Made by a program: the position numbers and the translations under genes
In this document: one piece after another, positions 35,848-48,895 of the stretch
Position numbering within the stretch: the stretch's first letter is position 1
Layout: every line of letters begins with the position of its first letter
NCBI GenBank assembly: GCA_037349105.1
Contig: JAYJMM010000116.1
Location: 5,146,001 to 5,210,000, forward strand
Direction of reading: 5' to 3'
Source of the DNA: Limnomonas spitsbergensis
Lineage: Eukaryota > Chlorophyta > Chlorophyceae > Chlamydomonadales
DNA length: 64,000 nt
The notes under the pieces: generated by a model
The model's database searches: none
The model's input: the letters and a program-made list of their open reading frames with translations, nothing else
Told to the model about the DNA's origin: nothing

Positions 35848-37390
35848 ATTCCCATGTGGTTTCTGACGCGGACCACCCGACGTGAACAGCGCGCTGGGCA
35901 GCTGGGACGATCGTAGTTCATGTTGTACATGGGATCACCATCAAGTGCACATTATGATTAATGGCCATTGCCATACTGGGTTCTACAGCAACATCAACTA
36001 CTGCTCAGTCGCGGGCAAGTGCTACAGCAGGGACATCTGCAGTCAAGATATTGGGGTGAGCACTGGAGCACTGGAGCACTGCACTGGAGGACGGGGCTAG
36101 CGATCGGGAGACTAGAGGAGTGAAGGAGGGCTGTGCAGAGGACTAAGCGGATGAGCAGGCAGGGGGCTAGACTGGCCCAGTGGGGAATTATGCGTTGCGC
36201 TTAATTAGCACGTCTTGGGCATCTGAGATGAATAGCTGGCCATTATGCGCCTCGCGTGGCGGGAGATTTCATACTAATTCAAATTTGGAGGGAACTGCAA
36301 CGCCCGATGACGACGACGATTTCGACTTCACATTCGTCGCGTCCCGACACCGGAAGATGTGTTGCTGACTCGCTGGCTTGCTGTTTTCCCACGTTTCTCC
36401 ACGCAATGGGATACGAGTGTTAGTAACAGCCTAATTGCACTGCGATGTACATGCTAAAACATGAATGCGATGATGTAGGTACGATTGCATACTCACAGGG
36501 ACGCGGGCGGGCCGCGGGCAGTGACCAGCATCGGCTGGCAGTGGGAGGTATGAAGTGTGTGAACACAGTTTGAATCCCAGCTGTCATCTGTGACATGCAC
36601 TGTCCCTGGCAGTCATCGCTGTTCACTCTCTGGCTCGCGGTTTCCTCTCGCTGTTCCACTCGATATGATATAATAGCTAACAGTGGCTAAATACACCAGC
36701 GATCTAGATGTTCGCATTCATACGAGGTCGTGGTGACGAGCGTTGGCCAGCGATGACTGGTTGACGACGCGTCGGTTGCTGTCGGTTTGTACATCAAAAT
36801 GCGTACGCGACGAAATTGTACATGAAAATGGGCTCTTGATTAATAGACCGGGGCATAAACGCACGATTCGGCCAGCTACGAAAGCATTGCATAAAAGAAT
36901 GCGAGGTGCGCGCGATAAATGCCGAGCGTGCATAAACAATTGTCAGCGCCAAAAATGTGGGGCTGCCGGTTGAGCACCCGTGTCGGAGCGACTTTGCAGG
37001 ACGCAGGTTCTTGAAGCTGCCCACAGGCAGAACCTGAATTGCTGCTGACACAAATGAAGACAAACGCATTTCAAACTTTAACAACCCGCAATTTGATAAA
37101 CACATGATACAATCCCAAAGCAACGCAAGATTAACATGAAGGCAGAAACAAGAGATCGAAAACAAAAAATCGATGCAGCATATGCATATGAGGACATGGC
37201 TAGCGATAAAGCCGAAAAGAAGCGCATGCCACAACGCAACGAACACATCGACTGAGCCAGCCCTCAGCAGTAGCACCAGTGAAAGCAGCACGGCAGCGTG
37301 AGCACCGTTGAGAACCCGCCACGCCCCTTAACGTTAGCGTAAACCCCAGAACCTATATCCTGAACCTATTGGGTATCGTTCGCCAGAACG
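35848..37390. other. No supported gene
   Basis: Low-density reading frames on both strands only. A short plus frame at 36180-36368 ends DDDDDFDFTFVASRHRKMCC and could be an exon, but I see no chain. The minus frame 37291-36794 is open for 165 codons and looks hydrophobic and Cys-rich, probably by chance. Confidence 0.3.
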
Positions 37391-37394
37391 TTAT

Positions 37395-38345
37395 TTTCTC
37401 AGTCAATACTTTAAAAACCCAGAACGATATTTGTTCTCTCCAGAACGACGCCATTCATCGTTCTGAACGTTCTGGTGTTTTTAATTCCGTCGAAAGCCCT
37501 GTGTACCTCGTCGTTCTGGCGTTCTGGCCGTTCTGGCCGTTCAGACCGTTATGGTGTTTTTAATTCGAAAGCCCTAGTTACCTCGTCGTTCTGGCGTTCT
37601 GGCCGTTCTGGCCGTTCTGGTGTTTGAAATTCGAAAGCCCTAGGCACCTCATCGTTCTGGCGTTCTGGGCGTTCTGGTGTTTTTAATTCGAAAGCCCTGG
37701 GTACCTCGTCGTTCTGGCGTTCTGGCCGTTCTGACCGTTCTGGTGTTTTTAATTCGAAAGCCCTGTTTACCTAGCCGCCCCCCGACCCCCCCGCTAAAGA
37801 AAACTAATCAGGGGGCTAGCCGCCCCCCGGACCCCCCGCTAAAGAAAACTAATCAGGGGGCTAGCCTCCCCCCGAAACCCCCGCTAAGGAAAACTAAGTC
37901 CTAAACCATAAACCAACCCTTAACCATAAACTAAACCTAAAACCTTAACCCTGAACTCTAAGCGAACTCTACACTAACCTCTAAGCCCTAAACCCTTACC
38001 GAAACTAAACCCTGAACACTAAACTCTAAGCAAACTAAACCCTGAACCCTAAAGCACAAGCGAACTAAGCCGTAAACCCTAAACCTTAAGCAAATATAAA
38101 CCCTAAGCACCGAACATTAAACCATCCCAAGCGAACTAAATCCTAATCCCTAAACTATTAGCCTTAGGTTGGGTTGCCAGAACGGCAAAAATGGCCAGTA
38201 CAGCTATAATGGTTTGATCGGGTGTGTGAAGTTGGGAGGAGGGTGAAATGGTCAGAACGGTTAGAACGGCTAGAACGGCGAAGTGTCGTGGGAAGGGTTT
38301 TCAAACTAGCCAGAACGGCTAGAACGGCTAGAACGGTGAGTGTGG
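37395..38345. repeat. Composite repeat: inverted CCGTTCTGG blocks around degenerate telomere-like DNA
   Basis: Three parts in order. First, 37440-37770 is a tandem repeat of about 60-80 bp built on cgttctggccgttctgg and ending tttttaattcgaaagccct. Second, 37770-37890 has about three units of a 45-bp repeat with gccgccccccgacccccc and gctaaagaaaactaa. Third, 37893-38150 is degenerate ccctaaac/cgaactaa telomere-like sequence. It closes at 38160-38340 with cagaacggctagaacgg, the inverse of the first block. No gene is seen. Confidence 0.85.
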
Positions 38346-39800
38346 CGAGGTGTGGAGGGAATAGCCAGGAACAAGATTCCTGTCCTTCCCCCTCAGGTAA
38401 AGAATGCATACCATGGCAATTCCAGAGTATGAACACGTGAAGTTTGTAAAGTTTTTACAGTCCAACGGGGCATCACATTTGATGCATGGGACTTGTGCCC
38501 GTAAACCGGTACAGGCACTAAATACGCTAGGACAGCGAGCGAAAACCAGTGACCCCCATGGGCAAGCAACCAACACACAACCACTCAGCAGTAGCGTGGG
38601 AATGAACCCCATAGTGCAGAAGATTAGCCCCAGCCATAGAACATGACGTGGGTGCGAAAGAGTTCGGTTGGACGCCTCCTAGGAAAATTAAGAAGGAAAG
38701 AAGAAGATCTAAGTGAAATTGTATGAGTCTGTGTAAAAACTGTGACATCCCTAGTACGTGTGACATCCCTACTGCGTTAGGAGCGCGCACGCAACACTGT
38801 TTATTTTAGGGTTTCCGATTAAAAGTCCCATACCCGAAACCTTAAAATCCGGCTCAATTAAGGGGGCTCAGCTGCACTTCACGTATAAATAACCGATTTT
38901 GATCTGCGGGGCCGCGGCCGAGCCTCCTGCCCCCTACCTAATCCAGCCAGCAGCAACACATCTTCTCCGGATTTGGCTCGCGGTTTGATTTGATCTGCTG
39001 GGCCGCGGCCGAGGGGATCCTCTAACAGAGAAACCAAACCAACAGTACGGCACACGTTTGCTTCACGGTTCTTCGAGTTGTACCGGGCCAGGCTTGGGTT
39101 GGATGCCCTGGCTTTTGTGGACGACGTGGTAGATTTCGTTGAGGCGTAGACGTTTTCAGATGCTGGACCTCCCTTCCAGTCTTTTTTCCCAGCCTTTGTC
39201 CGTCTCCCCACTTTTCTTCCCCCCTGGCCCCTTGTGTTGGTTCCTTTCTTTCCTCCCAACCTAATACTTAGGCGCCCACGCGGCTAGGTGTTTTTAGCAG
39301 GGTCCAGAGGTGTAACGTCATTGACATGTTTGCTTGCCTAATGCCCTGGTGGCCAGAAGGCAAGCCCTTGCCATAATCCTCTCTTACTCGTTCCATAGCA
39401 GCCCCAGTGGTTCAATTCAGGCTCAGGCCGTGACATGTAGGCATGGATGTATGGGTGGCGCAAGCCCACAAGCTAGCGGCAGCAGGGTGGCAGCCACGAG
39501 GTCCAAGACACCGCATGCAGTTACAATGAGAATTACCTACAACATAGAAGCGTTTCCCCATGCCGCCGACATGATTGTCTTCTCAATTCTCTCGTTCTAA
39601 CGCTCCTATTTCCAGGCTCGAAAACATGGTAAGGTTCTGCAACACACTCACTTGTATCCCTCTGTCGGTTTTGCTGGCCTCAACCAGACCTCAGCCAGAT
39701 ATTCTGGTTATGGGGCTGGCATGGGGCGGCTTCCCTCTACGCATGCTCCGTGCGCCGGGCCGAGGCAGGACTGCTAACCCTGAAATAAACTGCATTGACC
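38346..39800. other. Repeat fragments and one unassigned open frame
   Basis: 38440-38520 is another copy of the dispersed motif seen at 2.7 and 12.7 kb. On the minus strand, 39259-38879 is open for 126 codons, with a Lys/Arg/Gly-rich start (QGGRKVGRRTKAGKKDWKGG) and SLARYNSKNREANVCRTVGL further on. It could be a basic nuclear protein exon, but I find no partners for it. 38900-39010 contains two copies of ctgcggggccgcggccgag-like sequence about 100 bp apart. Confidence 0.35.
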
Positions 39801-41538
39801 TTATTTCAGGGCAAATCCTATTATCTTGTTAAATATGATGTCAGGACCGTTGACCAAGGTGTAAGTGAGTAGTTGATACTCCTTGAGCTTGGGAAAATGG
39901 AGACCAACCGCCACGCAAAAGATGGCGATGGGCAGCATTTGGAAGACATACTTGCGGGTGAAGTATTGCCAAGTGAGAAACTTGAAGAGGTTGCCTCCAT
40001 AGGCTGCCGCGAGCGCCTCCCACCACAGCCTCCGCCATGCTCTCCAATAACCTTCAAACATATTTAAACAGCCCATACAAAACGTGCAGATTGACGATGA
40101 CGAAGATTTGTAGCGGAAGGTTTCTTACCCTCTTCCACCTGGCGACCCAGAAGGATAGCGGCGGGGTCCTCCTCAACAATCCTTGCCCTCTCAGCCTTGG
40201 CGGCCTCCGCAACCAGCTCAATCTTCTTCTTCTCAGCTGCAAAAGTGGTGGTAATGCACAACTGAAAACAATGGTGGTGTTGAAACAAAAGGATGATGGG
40301 CTCCATAACACATTCCGGCCTCCATCCGGAGGCCGCATCCGTGACCAGCCAAACTACTTGGGACGCCGGCCAGAGGCCGGACCAGGTTTTGTCCCATTGG
40401 CCCTAAGACAGCTTGCAGAAATCGGCCAGGTAGCTGACAAAAAGGCAGGCATTGGAACCACAAACATGGCAGTAATTGTAGTTAGGGGGCAAGGCACAAG
40501 ACGGGAGGATAGGACCCTCAAATGTCCAGTCGGAGGCCCTAAGTGCGGCCAGCCATGCTCACTTGGCCTTTTTAACTAAAACCCTCGAATCTAGAACCCT
40601 GAACCCTAGGCCAGATCATGAGGCCGGTCCATGTTTTGGTGTAAGACCCATCGACAGCCGCATCGCGAAGCTTCCCACGGAAGGCGGACAAGTGGTTGGA
40701 CAAAAAACTAGAGACATGGGGATGAAGGGTGTGGAAGTCTATGGTTAGAGCAGGTTTTAGGGTTTTAGATTTTTAGGGTTATGGTTACAGAACACCGGGA
40801 AATTTGACGATTTGAACCCACTCCTAACCGTTGAAGCAAGCACCCACCTGCTTCGAGGACAGCTTCGGCAGCCGAGAAAGTAAGGCCGCACCCCTACGTC
40901 AGCCCCATGAAAGTGGCTCGAATGAGGTCGTCCACAGTATTGTAATCGCCACGCACCAGGCCACGAAGGTGTGATTCAAATCGTGGTATCTCAGAGTCGC
41001 GAACGCCCAGTTTCTGCAACAGGCCACGCATGTGCTTACGGTCTGCGCTTTTGACAGTCCCCACATCAGAACCTGACAAAGACATGGCCAACATGCTCAG
41101 TTTCACTTCAAGCAGCCGAGGGGAAAGGTCGACAACTTCCAACAAAAGCTTATCCCACCTGATAGAGATGGGGAGGGCTCTCTTGAAGCTTGCAACAAGG
41201 CCGGGCCCCGTCTGGCGCCTGTTCAGAAAATTCAAGAAACAACAGAATATAAAGATGGTTTGGCAACACGGTCATCACTTCTTCATATTATATTCGCTTG
41301 AGATGCGCAACCTGAACATTGGTTGACTAATGAAGTAATGTGATTGCATCAAAGCAAACACAAGAGAAAAAACAAGACCGATTTGAATGCCAGACCGGAC
41401 CTCCGGAAGGGGGAATGTTGCTGACCACAACAGGGATCAAGCATGCACTCACTTGAGGCACCAGGTAACGAATCATGCATTGACGGACAAGAACTTTAAT
41501 CCTGATCAAGGGGAGACTGAGCCATTGCGGTTGGTTTC
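39801..41538 (-). CDS. Unidentified membrane protein gene, 3' four exons, one in-frame stop
   Basis: Exons 41538-41453, 41211 to about 40844, 40236-40129 and 40051-39801 (TAA stop). The joins are in phase: RYLVPQ plus TGPGLVASF; AEAVLEA plus AEKKKIELVAEA; QVEEG plus YWRAWRRLWWEAL. The product has an acidic/basic middle with a charged helix, then a C-terminal part with two or three hydrophobic stretches (FQMLPIAIFCVAVGL, then LLTYTLVNGPDIIF). The second exon carries one in-frame TAG (complement of 40894-40896) between IRATFMGLT and FSAAEAVLEA, with no sensible intron around it. That is a mutation, a read error or a mis-called boundary. I do not recognise the family. Upstream exons were not found; the region before it is repeat-rich. 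Confidence 0.7.
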
Positions 41539-43566
41539 CTGTTTTTTTTGGGGTGCTTACAAAGGCTCATGTCCATGTGAGAGCTGACAATTGGCCCATA
41601 GTAGCACAGAACGTACATTTTGGCTGGCACGTGTGGGGAAAAGAGACAGGCGGTAGCAATAGGCAAGAGTCAGGCCTGTGCGACTACTGAGTGTTGCACC
41701 GTGCACCAGCATTCACTGAGTACCGCAGGCTTCGGGGGAATCCATGATGGGTCACACATGGTTCAGCATCTGCCCCTTCCACACATGCCCCTCCCGCGAA
41801 ACCCACCTCCCCCTGCTGCCCCCGCCGCCGCCCCTGCCGCAGCAAGCAAAAAGCAACAAAAAACGCTGTCAGAAAATGATTAAATCTATCAAAGTATATT
41901 TGGAGACATTTTGGGCAGCATGCACTGCGCACCAGCAGCAGGGGGTGCTCCTGAGCAGGGCAGAGGGCGGCCACGAAGGGTATGGCAGGGAGGGCACGCC
42001 ATGGCAGGGGAGGCATGCGGCTGAGCAAAATGCATGCGGCGAGTGCACTGGTTGGAGGCACATGTGGTGTTGCAGGGCAAGGAAAGGGGCGCAGGCTGCA
42101 CACTCCTCTGCGGGCAAACCCATCCAGCCGAGCAAACCCCATGCACATGCTCATGTGGTATGTCAGGATTCATCTGGGGTTAAGGGATGTAGGGAGTAAG
42201 TTGGCAGAGGCCAGGGCCCATGCCGCTTCTTCCCTATCTCAGATTTAGCTATGGGATTTGCTCCTACATCACTGTGCAGTCGGGCCTTCAGGGGGCGCGG
42301 GGATGGGGCAGGTTGGGAGGACCTTCAGCGTTTATTTTACTTAAGTTTGGCTCCTTGTCAGCTACTTGTCGGCTACACTCCGGCCTCCGGCCAGTGGCTC
42401 CAGATGAGACCATGCTTGTTGCCTGGGGCCTCTGGCTGGAAGCCAGATTGTAGCTGTAGAACACCTGACAGGCCACAACAGACTTCTTGTTCAAAGGCTC
42501 TTGCCTAGCCTCATATGCACCGAAGCAGGCACGAGCGGGGCACTTCGCCAGCAAGTGACAAGTTTCTTCCAACCTAATGAACGTTGGCATGTTCATGGCA
42601 TGCACGGGCATGCTGAATAAAGTTGACAAGCGGCATGGTGATGACAAGGCACGCACCATGAATGACCACATATAGCGCATCAACAGATGGTAAGACATCA
42701 AGGTAATGGAGCCACAGCCATTACCGTATGGTGGATGAAATGTAGCCCACATGCGGCATGTATGTGACAACACTGAGCATGCATGCATGCACAGCCAAGA
42801 GTGACACAATGTGGTGTTGATGCATGGGCAGTCCGGCCCATGCGCGTGCCTCTACCCACCAAAAACCGATTGCCAAAAGAGAACTTCGTTCAAAACGGTT
42901 GCAACCTCCCCGGTACTGTTCCCAACCCTGTCAATCTTGTTATTGATCTATGAGCACGCGGGACTACGCGTATCCCTCCTGCCAAATCAAAAGCTCACCT
43001 TCCATAGGAGGCGCCATCGCCGCGACCACCACCGGAGCTACTGCAGGCAACAAGGATCAAACTACCTTCAGGAAATGATGCAATCAAGCTTATTAGTCTT
43101 TAGTAGGATTTGCTTCTGAGTATCTGCGAGTGATCGCCCAAATTAAGGAGGGAGGCCATGTACGGGCGGGCCCGGCAGCGACTGGGGTCATGAACAACCT
43201 AGGGGCTGTAAGAATCCAAGGATGTTGTTTAAGGTGTGCTCTAGGGTATGGCAGGGAGGTGCTTCAGGGGAGGGGCACAGCAGTTTAGGGGGGGGGGGGG
43301 TAGAAGTGAAGGGGGGGAGGAGACAGTATATTATGTCTGTGTGGGTGGCGGGGGGGGGCGGTAGATTTGGGGAGGAGGAGGCAACTGATTAGGGTGGCTC
43401 GTGTGCATCCCCCAGGTCCATGCAGGGAGGTTCATGTGCATCCCTCAGGGAGCGCAGGGTTCCAAATATGGGGGGGGGGCAGGTTGTGGGGGACCTTCAG
43501 CATTTCTTTTAAATATCATTCAGCTACTTGTCAGCTTCTTGTAGTCTACTCTCCGGCCTCCAGCCA

Positions 43567-43622
43567 AGTTTAGGGTTTAGGGTTTAGGGTTTACCGTTTA
43601 GGGTTAACCCTAAACCCGAAAC
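43567..43622. repeat. Interstitial telomere-type repeats, two orientations
   Basis: Four or five units of tttaggg in a row, one altered to taccgtt, meet ccctaaaccc in the opposite orientation at about 43607. It lies inside a copy of dispersed family A. The head-to-head arrangement of TTTAGGG and CCCTAAA fits an old telomere fusion or an insertion of telomeric DNA at a repaired break. Confidence 0.85.
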
Positions 43623-44261
43623 CCTCCGGCCGGAGGCTCCAGTTGTGACCAAGCATGTTCCAAGGGCCTCCAGCCGCAAGTCGGTCTAGGTTTGGGGTCT
43701 ACCGGGCCCTTGGCGGCTGCGTGGAGGCCTGCCAAAGGTGGTCTAGGGGGATGGCGGCAGCAGCTAGGGGGATGGCGGCAGCAGGGAGGGGTCGGCGTGA
43801 GGCAGAGCACTCAAAGGGGGTGCAGGCGGTGTGAGCGCACGAGTCACAGGGAGGCTCAAAGTGTAGCCTCATGCGCATTGGGTATCCACCAACTGAGGCT
43901 GCTGTCACAATAGATCAGGGCATCTGGCGGAGGGCCCATGGAGCTTCATGGATGACGGCACGAGTAGCTGGGCAGTCAGCCCATGGAGGCACCGCGCTTC
44001 ACTGACGTACAGCCTTTTCCTGCAGCCCCGGGCAGGCTGGGGGGGCTGGCTGGGGGGGGGCAGGACTTGGGGGGGGGGCAGGCTGGGGGGGGGGGGCTGC
44101 CTGGGGGGGGCGGGCTGGGGGGAGTGTGTGGCCGGGGGGGTGAGGCCACGGTGGGTCAGGCCGGGTGAGTTAGGCCGGGTGAGTCAGGCCAGGGGGGGGT
44201 GAGGCCAGGGGGGGTCAGGCCAGGTGGGTCAGACCGGGGGGTGGGTCAGGTCGGGGGGTCG

Positions 44262-44675
44262 AAATGGAGGGCTCAGTGGGGCAATCATGGGGGGAGAGGC
44301 TGGTCCAACTGTGGGCATGCCTCGGGGCTGGAGGGCTCAGTGGGGCAATCATGGGGGGAGAGGCTGGTCCAACTGTGGGCATGCCTCGGGGTCTGGAGGG
44401 CTCAGTGGGGCAATCATGGGGGGAGAGGCTGGTCCAACTGTGGGCATGCCTCGGGGGCTGGAGGGCTCAGTGGGGCAATCATGGGGGGAGAGGCTGGTCC
44501 AACTGTGGGCATGCCTCGGGGGCTGGAGGGCTCAGTGGGGCAATCATGGGGGGAGAGGCTGGTCCAACTGTGGGCATGCCTCGGGGGCTGGAGGGCTCAG
44601 TGGGGCAATCATGGGGGGAGAGGCTGGTCCAACTGTGGGCATGCCTTGGGGGCTGGAGGGCTCAGTGGGACAAAG
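44262..44675 (+). repeat. ~61-bp tandem repeat, about seven copies
   Basis: The unit contains gagggctcagtggggcaatc, then ggggggagaggctggtccaa and ctgtgggcatgcctcggggg. Units are nearly identical, with the last one breaking off into a family A copy. It follows a stretch of long G-runs at 44035-44240. Long frames in all three plus phases read Trp/Gly-rich repeats and are not taken as genes. Confidence 0.95.
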
Positions 44676-47600
44676 AGGGCAGCCATGAGGATTGGAAGGA
44701 GCTCAGGCATTCAGGCACAGCAACCTAGGGGGCCACGACGGCAGGAGAAGAAGGGGCCCTTCAGCAGTTTTTTATTAGTTGAGGTTCAGCTACTTAACAG
44801 CTACACTCCGGCCTCTGGCCCAAACTGTGGCCAGGCATGCTGCTAGGGCCTCCGGCCGGTGGCCGGTCTAGGTTTGGCGTCTTACTGGCCTTTGGCGGCC
44901 GCGGGGAGGCCAGCCGACAACTCGTGGGAGGTAGGCGGTCCCTCCAAACAGCGCTACAATTTGAGAAAGGGGGCCCGGGGACCCTGCCCCCACTTGCCTA
45001 CCACACTGTTGTTAGCGCCCACGACGCCCCCAAGGCGCCAGGAAGGCGCATGGGGGGAGGAGGGCGCTTGCAGTGGGGCAGGCCAGCAGGGGGACGGCGG
45101 AAGCAAGGAAGGGTGGGGGGACTCATGGGAGGTGCATGCAGTGCGAGTCGCGCACCCCTCCGCGGGGATCCAAATGCGGGTGGGTGGGGCAGGGGTGGGA
45201 GAAGAGACGGGCCGCGCTTGTGTCCTGGGTGCGGTGGGTCCCAGAGCTCAAAACAGGTATCATTAAGTGCCCCACCCACCCTTCATGCCCAACCAGCGCC
45301 TTCTCCGCGAAGGGCTGGGCATCAGCGAGGATCGGTCACTTTGGACTCTTCCCCAATGTGCAATGGGAGGTGGGGGGGAAGGAGGATAGGGCGAGAGGAG
45401 CACCCCCGCTGCCACTGCAGTCAGAATGACACAAACATGCAAAAAGCAGCATGCCCTAGTCACATCTGGGCCTCTGGAGCCTCCGGCCGGAGGCTGGAGT
45501 GTAGATGCCATGTTAAGGGTAGACCAAAGGGAATGAAATGCAGAGAAAGGCAGGTGGGACAGCCCAAGAGCCCCAGGATGTGCCCAGAGTGTGTGCCTAC
45601 TTTTGCCAAGGGAAAAATGCATGGTATGGATTCGGGGATGCCCCTGTGTGTTTCCCCCCAAGATAGAAGGAAGCAAGCAGGGCCTTCAGCAGTTTTTTAT
45701 TAGTGAGGCTCAGCTACATGACAGCTACACTCCGCCCTCCAGCCCAAACTGTGGCCAGGCATGCTGTTAGGGCCTCCGGCCGGTGGCCGGTCTAGGTTTC
45801 GGGCCTGACTGGCCCTTGGCGGACACGGTGAGGCTTGCCAAAGGTGGTCTAATTGTATTAGGAGGGCGGGGGACCACAGCAAGAGGCAATCGCAATAGAT
45901 GAAGTGCATTTGATGTGCATATGACCCTCGCAAAATATAAGGTTACATGTCAGATACACTACATCCATTCACTCAGACCTCCAGCTGGAGGCCCAAAATG
46001 CGAACAGACATGCTGATTGGGCCTAAGAACCAACCTCCCCTAGCATGCCCTGTTATGATCGGCTATTTATCAGCTACTGCCTGCTACAGATATGACAGCC
46101 CAAGGCTAAAGCTGCATGCTTGGCTACATAAAGGCAGGTCGTGGGAGGGCGCGTGCGCCGCATGCATGCACCCATCTACGCTGCTTGGCCGGTCAAGGCC
46201 CGGACCTTCACCTAGCGGGGTAGCATGCAGAATATGGCTTGGTCGCAAAATTACATTAAATTATGAACGTAAACCAGGGTAAGGAGGCCAGCTGCCGAAG
46301 AATGTGCCTCATACCCATCCCCGCTTTGCTTGATTCAATCTAGCAAAGCGGATCAAACCCGCCACACTGTCTCCTCTCTCCCCCAACTAGAGCGCTGGGA
46401 TCCATGTTCCTGCCCTCTCACATAGGAGGATGGCATGGCTGCACCATGGCCCAGACTGTGCATGGTAGCTGGAATTGAGCCCTGCCAGCCCCATGTGGCC
46501 GAGCTTTCAGCAGGGCCCAGCGGGTATGCACCGTTCAACGCAACCAGCAGGGGAGACTGCGTGACGCCCATGCATGCATGCGCTTGCGCGTGGGCTCAAC
46601 TGGTCTGTGGTACCCAGCAGCCCCCCCCTAGCCCCCCCCCCCCCTCGAGCCCCCCCTACCCCTCCCACCCCAGCCATGAGGAGCAAGCGTTGGAGGAACA
46701 GGCACACCACGCCACAAATGCAGGCCTCTAGGGGCGAGTGCACAGGCTGGAGGCCAGGCAGCATGCCTTGCCACATTTAGGGCCTCCGGCCGGAGGCTAG
46801 AGTGGTGCTTGAAGCGCCACACAGGCCACAGCAGAATCCCTGCTGAAGGGCTCTTAGGCCCCCTACCTAAGCCTCATACGCACCGTGGCAGGCGCGACGG
46901 GCTTCAGTAGAATGCAGGTGCATACAGATTGAGGATCGGCCGGCCGGGCAAGATCACGCCGGTGCGCCTTCAGCATTTTTGAATAAGGTTCAGCTATATG
47001 TCAGCTACAAAATTCCGCGAGGTCTTAAGCCGGAGGCCCCAGATTTGGCCACGTGCTATGCATGTGCGTGGGCCTTTGAGGCCAGGGTTGGCAGGTGCTA
47101 TGTGAGAAGAAGCTCTGGTGGCATCCACATGCACGAGGAAGGAAGTGGGGGGTCTTCAACATTTTTTTATTAGGCTCAGCTACACTCAAGCTACAGGCAG
47201 CCCAGCCCGACCCCGTACGCTTCCTGCTAAGGCACACGTAAAGGGGGCACACACTCAAGAGGCCATTTGTATGGAGCAACATCCCTGTCATGCACACCCT
47301 TGAAGTTGAGCAGACGGCAAGTAGCGGGCAGCAAAGGAGAGCCTTCCAGCAAACTCTCTTAAGGCATGCACAAAAGCAAACACACTCTCTATCTACAAAC
47401 TGTCGCTCCGCTTCGTGACTCCGTGGAAACTATGTTCATATGTATACGGCACCTATAAACAGTCAACCCCTCGCTAGTGACTAGTGACCATCAGTCACCT
47501 GCACGTCTGACAGTTCCACACCGAAAGAGGTCGCGTAGGCCTTGAACGCATGTATCTCCTTGGTAACGAGATCCTTCTCAACGATGATGAGGGTGTGCTG

Positions 47601-48689
47601 CATAACATCACATCAACCGCATCACTAATGTGCTCCTGCAATCTCCGAGAATAGATACATATACAGGTTAACCCGAGAGGGGGCAGCTACGATACGGAGG
47701 AGGGCAGGGAGGCTGATGTACAGGGAGGGAGGGAGGACAGGAAGCAGTTTAGCTTGCCGGTGGCCTCGTCCCCCACCTGGCCTCCGGAAGCACAAAGTTT
47801 GAGCGTAGAGGACCCAGTTACCGAGGACCCAGCCGATCAGGTGCAAATGCCCGGGCTAGGGGCTAAGGGTCAGGGGCCAGGGAACAGGTATGGGCCAGGG
47901 CCAGGGGACAGGTAGGGTTCAGGAAGGGGGGCACAACCAGCAGGGGGCCAGGGCTAGGACCCAGCTACTGTGAACCCAGCAGTGATCCTTTTTTCAGCTA
48001 CAACGCCACACCATCGGCGTGCCGCCTCGCGGCCAAGACGGCCCGATGGGACCAAACCTGAACCGGCAAATGGCCGACGATCCAAGCAGCATGGCTGGCC
48101 AAACCTGGGGCCTGAGGATAGCGCAGAAGGCCAGAGCGCAGTTGGGAACCGGAAAAAAAACTAGATCGGGACCAAATTTCGTTGGCCTCTTTCCTCCTGT
48201 TGGCCTGCCGGACCAGATTGGACCCTGAAGATAAATAAATAATACACCATGAGATGTGGATAGAGGAAGCCAACCGTTTGGCCGCAAAACCGAGTAGGCT
48301 ACCGTAGCATTAATATTACCCTTCTAAAACCCTAAACCCCATTCGGCCGCAACACTGGGTAGGCTACCGTGGACATTGCTGACCTAGGACATTGCTGACC
48401 CAGCATTGGCTTTTTTTTTCTTCAGCTAATAGGCCACATTAAGCATGCCGGATTGTGAAAAAACTTTGGTGGCCTACTTCCTCCTGCATGCCTGCAATAC
48501 CAGATTGGACCCTGAGGACCCAACAGTGTTTCCTTCTTCGGCTACAAGGCCACATTCAGCAGGCCGCACCAACCTTAAAGCCACCGGCCGTCGGTCCAAG
48601 CAAAATGCCTGGCCACACCGAGGGTCTATGGCCTGAGGCCGGAGTGTAGCTGAAATGTACCAGACGTGTGTCTGTACCTCACAAAACCT

Positions 48690-48895
48690 TCCCTTGTGCC
48701 CATGCCTTCCTTTGCTATGCCCATGCTCATGCCCATTCCATTCCATTATTGTGCCTTCCCTTGCCATGCCCATGCCCATGCCTTCTGCCCGTATCCTTGC
48801 CCAAGCCCGTGCCCATGGCCCTGACTGCCAGTGCCCCTGCCCGTGTCCATGCCCATGCCTGTGCCCCTGCCCCTGCCCATCCCCACACACATGCG
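48690..48895 (+). repeat. Imperfect CCCATG/CCTGCC hexamer repeat
   Basis: Roughly 200 bases of variants of cccatgcc, cctgcccatg and cctgtgcccctg. It is simple sequence on the 3' side of the gene at 49.0-50.6 kb. The frames it opens on both strands are not supported as coding. Confidence 0.85.

Noticed and set aside
36794..37291. A 165-codon minus-strand frame
   Set aside because: Hydrophobic, Cys-rich and AT-rich by composition, with no splice partners and no recognisable motif.
44199..44846. A 215-codon Trp/Gly-rich protein
   Set aside because: It follows from a 61-bp repeat open in all three plus frames, and its ends lie in dispersed-family sequence.
47994..48287. A protein frame on the minus strand (97 codons)
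   Set aside because: It lies in a copy of the dispersed family A, and the same words recur in non-coding copies.
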